Source: QFOX01 sp033763655
GTDB lineage: Bacteria > Pseudomonadota > Alphaproteobacteria > Rickettsiales > UBA3002
Assembly (NCBI GenBank): GCA_033763655.1
Contig: JANRKD010000006.1
Location: 1-64,000, forward strand
Reading direction: 5' to 3'
Length of the DNA: 64,000 nucleotides
Positions 57,944 to 64,000 of the stretch are shown here, piece by piece. How positions within the stretch are numbered: position 1 is the first letter of the stretch; each line of letters starts with the position of its first letter. Below the pieces are notes generated by a model that saw nothing but the letters and a program-made list of their open reading frames with translations, was not told the origin of the DNA and did no database searches. The position numbers were made by a program, and so were the translations under genes.

Positions 57944-58999
57944 ATGACCCTCTATGCCGCTTTGCGCCCCGCCTTGTTTCTGTTGCCGCCCGAAAAAGCG
58001 CATCGTGCAGCTATTTTTGCCCTTCAGCGCGGCTGGGTGCCGCATTCCAGCACTGCCCATCCGAGCCTTGCGACGACGGTGGCAGGGCTTTCTTTTGCCA
58101 ATCCGCTCGGGCTTGCACCGGGATTCGACAAAAACGCCGAATGCTTTGAGGGCGCTCTCGCAGCCGGTTTCGGCTTTGTCGAAATCGGCACGGTAACGCC
58201 GCGTGCGCAGGTGGGTAATCCATCACCGCGTCTGTTTCGGCTGGTGGCGCAGGAGGCGGTCATCAACCGCCTCGGTTTTAATAACGAAGGTGTGGAAGCG
58301 GCGGCGTGGCGGTTGGCGCGGCGTAGCGGTCGCGGTATCGTCGGCGGCAATATCGGTAAAAACAAAGAGAGCGGCGATGCGCTGGCCGATTATGTCAACG
58401 CGATGCGCGCGCTTTACCCGCAGGTTGATTACATCACTGCCAATATCTCCTCGCCCAACACGCCGGGCCTGCGCGCCCTGCAGGCGGCGGATACGCTGGC
58501 GGCGCTGATTACCGCGCTGCATGCCGCGCGCGCGGAGCTGGTGGCCGCCGGTGCGCCGCACCGTCCGATTTTTGTCAAAATCGCGCCGGATTGCGACGAT
58601 GCTCAGCTCGAAGCCATCGCAAAAACAGCGGTCGCCACAAAGCTCGACGGGCTGATTATCAGCAACACCACCCTCGCGCGCGAGGCGGTGGCAGGTAGCC
58701 CCCATGCGCATGAGGCGGGCGGCTTGAGTGGTAAACCACTGTTTGCACCATCGACCGAGGTTTTGAAAAAAATATACCGGCTGACGCAGGGAAAAGTGCC
58801 GCTCATCGGGGTTGGGGGTATCGCGAGTGCCGCCGACGCTTACGCCAAAATCCGCGCCGGGGCCTCGCTGGTGCAGCTTTACACCGCGCTCATCTATCAG
58901 GGGTTCGGCCTTGTCGGGCGCATCAACGATGGGCTGGCCGAACTGCTCGCGCGCGATGGGTTCGCAACGATACACGATGCGGTTGGACGCGACGCTTAA
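57944..58999 (+). CDS. pyrD: Dihydroorotate dehydrogenase (quinone), class 2
   Basis: 351 residues. Fourth step of pyrimidine synthesis, membrane-associated via the N-terminal amphipathic helix (LYAALRPALFLLPPEKAHRAAIFAL). NPLGLAPGFDKNAE, GFVEIGTVTPRAQVGNP, the catalytic serine loop NISSPNTPGLRALQ, NTTLAR and the FMN phosphate loop GVGGIASAADAYAKIRAGA are all present. Its stop overlaps the convergent esterase stop by 4 bp. Confidence 0.96.
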   Translation: MTLYAALRPALFLLPPEKAHRAAIFALQRGWVPHSSTAHPSLATTVAGLSFANPLGLAPGFDKNAECFEGALAAGFGFVEIGTVTPRAQVGNPSPRLFRLVAQEAVINRLGFNNEGVEAAAWRLARRSGRGIVGGNIGKNKESGDALADYVNAMRALYPQVDYITANISSPNTPGLRALQAADTLAALITALHAARAELVAAGAPHRPIFVKIAPDCDDAQLEAIAKTAVATKLDGLIISNTTLAREAVAGSPHAHEAGGLSGKPLFAPSTEVLKKIYRLTQGKVPLIGVGGIASAADAYAKIRAGASLVQLYTALIYQGFGLVGRINDGLAELLARDGFATIHDAVGRDA

Positions 59000-59646
59000 A
59001 CCGCCAGCACCCGCTTCAGAAATTTAACGGCGATGGCGACGCCTGCTTCGTCAATCCCGTGGCCGAGGCCAAGGCGCGCGTGGGTTTCGGCGGCAATTTC
59101 GGCATTTTCAAGCGCGCTCTTTGCCACCGCCATGGAGGCAAACGGCACCACCTCATCCGCCGTGCCGTGGATGAGGCAGACCGGCGGGCGCGAGCGGATT
59201 TCAGCGGCAAACAACGGCGGTTCCATCAGCGCGCCTGAGAACCCGACGACCCCGGCGAGCGCCTCCGCGCGGCGCGGCGCAACATGCAGCGCCATCATCG
59301 TGCCTTGTGAGAAACCAACCAGCGCCACGTCTTTTGCGGCGAGGTTGAAGCGCGTCATCGCGGCGTCGATCAACGCATCGAGCGATGGGGTGGCGGCGGC
59401 AATTTCCGCGACAATGCGCGCGGGGTTGCGATCGCGCAGCGAGAACCATTGGTAGCCGTAGGGCGCCATGTCGCAGGGGAAGGGCGCGTTGGGGGCCATG
59501 AAATGCGTGTCGGGCAGGTCGAGCAGCGGCGCGAGGCCGATAAGGTCATCGCCATCCGCGCCCAGCCCATGCAGGAAAATCACGAGGCGCCGGGTGATGC
59601 CGCTTGCGGACGGGAGTTCGGGGCCTTTGAGCGTTGTGGGTGACAT
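58996..59646 (-). CDS. Alpha/beta hydrolase, carboxylesterase/phospholipase family
   Basis: 216 residues with the nucleophile elbow GFSQGTMMAL, acid loop HGTADEVVPF and catalytic His in GLGHGIDEAG; the oxyanion region is LVIFLHGLGADGDDL. Family members (YpfH/EstB-like) hydrolyse short acyl esters; the true substrate is unknown. The R4 element lies just beyond its start, between it and polA. Confidence 0.88.
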   Translation of the reverse strand: MSPTTLKGPELPSASGITRRLVIFLHGLGADGDDLIGLAPLLDLPDTHFMAPNAPFPCDMAPYGYQWFSLRDRNPARIVAEIAAATPSLDALIDAAMTRFNLAAKDVALVGFSQGTMMALHVAPRRAEALAGVVGFSGALMEPPLFAAEIRSRPPVCLIHGTADEVVPFASMAVAKSALENAEIAAETHARLGLGHGIDEAGVAIAVKFLKRVLAV

Positions 59647-59703
59647 GGGGTTTATGCTTTCTAATGTAGCGAGTGTCGTTATGCTGATGCCAGTTTTTTA
59701 ATT

Positions 59704-59793
59704 GTCATGCCAGCGAAAGCTGGCATCCAGCTTCTTGAAGGAATATCGCCCTGCCGACGCATGGCACTGGATACCAGCTTTCGCTGGTATGAC
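59704..59793. repeat. R4 palindromic element before polA
   Basis: 90 bp with terminal inverted arms GTCATGCCAGCGAAAGCTGG and CCAGCTTTCGCTGGTATGAC. Each arm is a self-complementary hairpin (CCAGCGAAAGCTGG). It ends 13 bp before the polA ATG and contains in-frame codons, so it lies in the probable 5' leader. Confidence 0.9.
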
Positions 59794-59806
59794 AAACGGA
59801 GAAGTT

Positions 59807-62788
59807 ATGCAGTCATTGCCACACGAACACAACACACCCCGCCTGATTCTGGTCGATGGTTCGGGCTACATCTTCCGCGCCTATCACGCGCTGCCGCCGC
59901 TCACCCGGCGCGACGGCACGCCGGTCGGCGCAGTCTATGGCTTCACCACCATGCTGCTGCGCCTGCGCGAAACCTATAAGCACGACAGGCTCGCGGTTAT
60001 TTTCGACGCGGGACGGGCCACCTTCCGCAGCGAACTTTATCCCGAATACAAAATGAACCGTAGCGAAACGCCCGAGGATTTAATTCCGCAATTCCCGCTC
60101 GTGCGCGAGGCGACGCGGGCGCTGAACATCCCCGCCATTGAGCTTGAGAATTACGAAGCGGACGACCTCATCGCCAGCTATGCCGCCGCCGCGCAGCGCG
60201 AAGGCTGCGCGGTGGTGATTGTCTCCTCCGACAAAGATTTGATGCAGCTTGTCGTCGATGGCGAAGTCAGCATGATGGACCCGATGAAAAACAAAACCAT
60301 TGGCAGCGCGCAGGTGATGGAGAAATTCGGCGTCATGCCCGATAAGGTTGTCGAGGTGCAGGCGCTGATTGGCGATCCGGTGGATAATGTGCCCGGCGTA
60401 CCCGGCATCGGCCCAAAAACGGCGGCGGAGCTGGTGAATGCTTATGGCGATCTTGAGGCGGTGCTGGCGCATCTGGCTGATATCAAACAGCCCAAACGGC
60501 GCGAAATGCTGACCACCCACGCGCAGGCAGCACGCCTTTCGCGCAGGCTCGTGCAATTAAAAAACGATATTCCTCTGCCCGCACCACTTACGGCGCTGGA
60601 AACCACGGGCTTTGACCCTGCGGTGCTGGTTGCGTTTCTGGAGCAACAGAACTTCACCTCGCTGGCAAAGCGAATTAGCGGGCATTCGCCCTCCACCGCC
60701 CCTGAGAGAAACGCGCGTTTTGTGGCTCCCTCCGTTGACCCCGCCTCGCAAGTGGAGAGGGCGGCACCCGTGGCGACCGCTTATGAAACCGTATCCGACG
60801 AAGCGGCGCTTATGCGCTGGATAGAAGAAGCTACCGCACGCGGCGTAGTTGCGATTGACACCGAAACCACCTCGCTTCATGCGGTGGATGCCGAACTGGT
60901 GGGGATTTCATTGGCAACAGCGCCGGGGCGCGCTTGCTATATTCCGTTGCAGCATGTGAGCGCGATGGCCACCGTCGCGGCTTCGCAAAGCAGCCTGTTC
61001 GATGCCCCGGCGCCTGCCGAAAAGAAGCTGATGGCAGGGCAATTGCCGCTGCCGCGCGCGCTCGAATTGTTGGCGCCGCTGCTAGAGAATCCGGCGGTGC
61101 TGAAAGTCGGACATAACATCAAGTATGACCTTGTGGTGCTGGCGAAGTATGGCATCCATACCGATACCGGCTCAGCCTGTCACCCCGTGCTGGTCACGGG
61201 GTCCGACTTTTCGGGCAGTCACCCGGAAGATGGACCCCGTCATAAAGACGGGGTGACAACAGCGGAAGACGGGGTGACAACAGCGGGAGATTCAAGGGAG
61301 CCACGCATGCTAATCGCCCCCATCGGCGACACGATGCTGATGTCGTATTGTCTCTCGGGCGGGCTGCACGCGCAGGGGCTGGATTTCCTCGCCGAGCGGC
61401 ATTTCGGCCATAAAATGATTAGCTTTTCCGAGGTGTGTGGCAGCGGTAAACAGCAGAAGAACTTTTCCGAAATCGCCCTCGATGTTGCGACGAACTACGC
61501 CGCCGAGGATGCCGATTTCACGCTGCGGCTCTACGAGGCGCTCGGCCCGAAACTGCGGGAAAGCCGGGTCACCGGCGTGTATGAAACCATTGAGCGGCCA
61601 CTGATCCCGGTAATTGTGGCGATGGAATGTGCGGGCATCACGGTCGATACCGCGCTGCTTAAGGGCCTGTCGTCGCAATTCGGGGTTAAAATCGACGCGC
61701 TCGAAAAAGAGATTGTCGCGCTCGCAGGGATGCCGTTTTCGGTTGGCTCGCCCAAGCAGCTTGGCGAGGTGCTTTACGATAAACTCCAACTGGGTGGCGC
61801 TAAAAAATCGAGTAAGACCGGCGCCTACACCACCGATGCGCAAACGCTCGAAGCGCTGGCCGAGGAGGGGCACGAAATTGCCGCAAAAGTGCTCGAATGG
61901 CGGCAATACAGCAAGCTGCGCAGCACCTATACGGACGCCCTGCCGCGTGCGATTTCGCCGCGCGACGGGCGAGTGCATACCAGCTACGCCATGGCGCTGA
62001 CAACAACCGGGCGGCTGTCGTCGAGCGACCCGAACCTGCAGAATATCCCCATCCGTACCGAGGAGGGGCGACGCATCCGCAGCGCGTTTGTCGCGCCCGT
62101 GGGGTTCACGCTGCTGTCGGCGGATTACTCGCAGATCGAGCTGCGGCTGCTGGCGCATATGGCGGAGATGGAATCCCTACGTCGCGCCTTCCACGAAGGG
62201 GTGGATATTCATGCGCTTACCGCCAGCCAGATGTTCGGGGTGCCGCTTACGCAGATGACCGGCGAGTTGCGCCGCCGCGCCAAGGCCATCAATTTCGGCA
62301 TTATTTACGGCATCAGCGCCCACGGCCTAAGCGTGCAGCTTGGCATCAGCCGCGCCGAAGCGGCGGAGTACATCGCCAAATATTTCGCGCAATATCCGGG
62401 CATCCGCGAATATATGGAGAAAACCATCCAGTTCGCGCGCGAGCACGGCTATGTCGAAACGCTGTTCGGCCGCCGCGTGCATGTGAAGGATATTCACGCG
62501 AAAAACGGGGCGTTGCGGCAGTTCTCGGAACGTGCGGCGATTAACGCGCCGTTGCAAGGCACGGCGGCGGATATTATCAAGCGGGCAATGGTCGAGGTGC
62601 ATCAAATCCTGCCTCATGACGTGCGGATGTTGCTGCAGGTGCATGACGAACTGGTGATTGAAACCCCCGTCGCGCAGGCGGACGCGGTGGCGCATGCGGT
62701 GAAGCGGGCGATGGAGCAGGTAGTGCAGCTTTCCGTGCCGCTGACGGTCGAAGTCGGGCAGGGCGATAATTGGGGCGCGGCGCATTGA
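59807..62788 (+). CDS. polA: DNA polymerase I with in-frame repeat insertion
   Basis: 993 residues from the ATG at 59807 (GGAGAAG upstream). 5' nuclease domain about 1-300 (VDGSGYIFRAYHALPP, DNVPGVPGIGPKTA). 3'-5' exonuclease about 340-620 with DTETTSLH (Asp351), GHNIKYD and NYAAEDADFTLRLYEAL intact. Polymerase about 620-993 with motif A DYSQIELRLLAHM (Asp773), motif B RRRAKAINFGIIYG and motif C VHDELVIE. Residues about 450-500 hold an R4 palindromic element read in frame, between KYGI and IAPIGDTML, adding about 45 residues that other PolA proteins lack. Confidence 0.97.
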   Translation: MQSLPHEHNTPRLILVDGSGYIFRAYHALPPLTRRDGTPVGAVYGFTTMLLRLRETYKHDRLAVIFDAGRATFRSELYPEYKMNRSETPEDLIPQFPLVREATRALNIPAIELENYEADDLIASYAAAAQREGCAVVIVSSDKDLMQLVVDGEVSMMDPMKNKTIGSAQVMEKFGVMPDKVVEVQALIGDPVDNVPGVPGIGPKTAAELVNAYGDLEAVLAHLADIKQPKRREMLTTHAQAARLSRRLVQLKNDIPLPAPLTALETTGFDPAVLVAFLEQQNFTSLAKRISGHSPSTAPERNARFVAPSVDPASQVERAAPVATAYETVSDEAALMRWIEEATARGVVAIDTETTSLHAVDAELVGISLATAPGRACYIPLQHVSAMATVAASQSSLFDAPAPAEKKLMAGQLPLPRALELLAPLLENPAVLKVGHNIKYDLVVLAKYGIHTDTGSACHPVLVTGSDFSGSHPEDGPRHKDGVTTAEDGVTTAGDSREPRMLIAPIGDTMLMSYCLSGGLHAQGLDFLAERHFGHKMISFSEVCGSGKQQKNFSEIALDVATNYAAEDADFTLRLYEALGPKLRESRVTGVYETIERPLIPVIVAMECAGITVDTALLKGLSSQFGVKIDALEKEIVALAGMPFSVGSPKQLGEVLYDKLQLGGAKKSSKTGAYTTDAQTLEALAEEGHEIAAKVLEWRQYSKLRSTYTDALPRAISPRDGRVHTSYAMALTTTGRLSSSDPNLQNIPIRTEEGRRIRSAFVAPVGFTLLSADYSQIELRLLAHMAEMESLRRAFHEGVDIHALTASQMFGVPLTQMTGELRRRAKAINFGIIYGISAHGLSVQLGISRAEAAEYIAKYFAQYPGIREYMEKTIQFAREHGYVETLFGRRVHVKDIHAKNGALRQFSERAAINAPLQGTAADIIKRAMVEVHQILPHDVRMLLQVHDELVIETPVAQADAVAHAVKRAMEQVVQLSVPLTVEVGQGDNWGAAH
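61179..61286. repeat. R4 element and 21-bp tandem repeat inside polA
   Basis: 79-bp palindromic element (61179-61257) with arms GTCACCCCGTGCTGGTCACG and ACGGGGTGAC. It is followed by a second copy of GACGGGGTGACAACAGCGG (61247-61265 and 61268-61286, period 21 bp). The 21-bp period keeps the frame and encodes DGVTTAE DGVTTAG. Confidence 0.9.
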
Positions 62789-62854
62789 TGAATTTTCATG
62801 GTAATTGTTGAAAAAGCCATTATATTGGCAGGCCATAGGGAGTCGTCGCCGCGC

Positions 62855-63238
62855 ATGGCCAAAAAAATTCTCATCGTCGAAGATAACGACCTTAACCTGA
62901 AATTGTTTCGCGATTTGCTCGGCGCGAACGGCTACCTGACATTTGAAACTAAAGAGGGTATCGAGGCCATCAGCCTGACGCGCAACGTCATGCCGGATCT
63001 CATCGTGATGGATATTCAACTGCCCGAGATTTCCGGCCTCGACATCACCCGCAAAATCAAGGCGGATGGGGCAATCCGCCATATTCCTGTGATTGCAGTG
63101 ACCGCCTTTGCCATGAAGGATGACGAAGAGAAAATCCTCGCCGCCGGCTGCGAGGCTTACCTCAGCAAGCCGATTGCGATTGACGTATTCCTGAGCACGA
63201 TCCGTCGGTTTCTCGAACCTCACATAGAGATGGCATAA
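62855..63238 (+). CDS. divK: Single-domain response regulator DivK
   Basis: 127-residue receiver domain: acidic pocket VEDNDLN, phosphoacceptor in IVMDIQLPEISG, Thr in VTAFAM and Lys in LSKPIAI. Stand-alone receivers of this type directly upstream of pleD are DivK of the alphaproteobacterial cell-cycle phosphorelay. The ATG at 62855 has AGGGAG 12 nt upstream; the frame is open to 62798. Confidence 0.93.
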   Translation: MAKKILIVEDNDLNLKLFRDLLGANGYLTFETKEGIEAISLTRNVMPDLIVMDIQLPEISGLDITRKIKADGAIRHIPVIAVTAFAMKDDEEKILAAGCEAYLSKPIAIDVFLSTIRRFLEPHIEMA

Positions 63239-63248
63239 GGGGTATTGC

Positions 63249-64000
63249 GTGACCGGTCTGGTATTAGTGGTGGACGATGTGCCCGCAAACGTGAAGCTGC
63301 TCGAAGCCAAGCTCACGAACGAATATTACGACGTAATCACCGCCAAGGATGGCTTTGAGGCCATCGAACAAACAAAGGCTAAAAAGCCGGATTTGATTCT
63401 GCTCGACGTGATGATGCCGGGGATTGACGGGTTTGAAACCTGCCGCCGCCTGAAGCAGGATCCCGAAGTGTCGCATATTCCGGTGGTGATGGTGACTGCA
63501 CTTTCCGACCCTTCCGATCGGGTGGCGGGGCTTGAAGCCGGGGCGGATGATTTTATCACCAAGCCGATTAACGACACCGCGCTGTTCGCCCGCGTGCGCT
63601 CGCTGGTGCGCATTAAAGTGCTGATCGACGAACTGCGGCTGCGCGATAAATCCGGCAGCCAGCTGGGCATGAGCGCGAGTGATTTCTCCCTCAACCTCGA
63701 CGTGAGCGGCTCGACCCTGATGCTGGTGGATGACGACGTAGTGCAGGTGCGGCGCATCAGTGAAAAGCTGGCGGCGGGCGGCTACAAGCTGCATCATTTC
63801 AGCGAGCACCAGAAAGCGCTCGATTTCGCGCGTGAGGGCAATACGCTCGACCTGATTCTCATCTCGACCCAACTGGCGGATATTGACGGGCTGCGCCTTG
63901 CGACGCAGTTTAAGGCCATCGAGCAGGTGCGCCATGTGCCCATTATCATGCTGGTGGACGAGGACGAGCAGCACCTGATGTTGAAGGGGTTGGAGCTGGG
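63249..64000 (+). CDS. pleD: Diguanylate cyclase response regulator PleD (partial)
   Basis: Runs off the window; 250 codons visible from a GTG at 63249 with AAGGGG upstream, 10 bp after divK. The first receiver domain is complete (VVDDVPAN, LILLDVMMPGIDG, VTALSD, ITKPI). The second receiver (from about residue 155) keeps VDDD but has Ser in LILISTQLADIDG where the phosphoacceptor Asp would be, as expected for the adaptor receiver of PleD. The C-terminal GGDEF domain should lie beyond 64000. Synthesises c-di-GMP in polar development. Confidence 0.92.
   Translation, partial: MTGLVLVVDDVPANVKLLEAKLTNEYYDVITAKDGFEAIEQTKAKKPDLILLDVMMPGIDGFETCRRLKQDPEVSHIPVVMVTALSDPSDRVAGLEAGADDFITKPINDTALFARVRSLVRIKVLIDELRLRDKSGSQLGMSASDFSLNLDVSGSTLMLVDDDVVQVRRISEKLAAGGYKLHHFSEHQKALDFAREGNTLDLILISTQLADIDGLRLATQFKAIEQVRHVPIIMLVDEDEQHLMLKGLEL

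Overview
The window is about 64 kb of GC-rich, gene-dense bacterial chromosome. The gene set points to an alphaproteobacterium. Evidence: the cluster plsX-fabH-ihfA-merR, divK followed by pleD, a ccmDEFGH cytochrome c maturation operon, and a groESL promoter matching the alphaproteobacterial sigma-32 pattern (CTTG, 18 bp, CCTATAT). I cannot fix the order. The tRNA-His encodes a G-1 that pairs with C73, the standard bacterial form, which argues against the alphaproteobacterial lineages known to have lost that base.

Layout: 0-5 kb holds a frameshifted GIY-YIG gene, tRNA-Leu, a phosphate-binding-like protein plus porin pair, and a chemoreceptor. 5-12 kb has a CinA-type domain protein, map, an SDR, HU, tRNA-Val and tRNA-Asp, a UDG and groESL. 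12-24 kb has uvrD, a GNAT, a penicillin-binding carboxypeptidase with SPOR domain, a tandem cytidine-deaminase-like protein, rpmF, plsX-fabH-ihfA-merR and an orphan. 24-32 kb has tRNA-Pro, a giant Cys-rich prepilin-like protein, era, recO, an orphan membrane protein and parC. 32-39 kb has a histidine-kinase-like sensor lacking its phosphoacceptor His, three poorly known genes around an M48 protease, trhO-yacG and a HigBA-like pair. 39-46 kb has tRNA-Phe and tRNA-His, a LplT-like carrier, a DJ-1/PfpI protein and the ccm operon including a tiny ccmD and a miniature CcmI-like gene. 45.9-56.7 kb is a type IV pilus / MSHA-like assembly locus (PilB, PilC, a PilM-PilN-like fusion, PilO-like, PilP-like, an ABC ATPase, PilU, PilT, a TPR protein). 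The end has an M23 peptidase, pyrD, an esterase, polA, divK and the start of pleD.

The intergenic regions are unusually rich in dispersed repeats. I see four copies of a modular repeat of about 215-250 bp (R1) with two alternative cores, two copies of R2, and a 7-bp tandem repeat family at two sites. Palindromic elements of 79-106 bp (R4) occur between groES and groEL, directly before polA, and in frame inside polA. Two tRNA genes (Asp, His) have duplicated 3' ends downstream.

The most interesting items are the in-frame palindromic insertion in the proofreading domain of PolA, the modular R1 repeat, the tandem deaminase-like protein, the His-less sensor kinase, the miniature CcmI, and the MSHA-like locus with an embedded ABC ATPase. 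I found no CRISPR array, prophage or complete insertion sequence.
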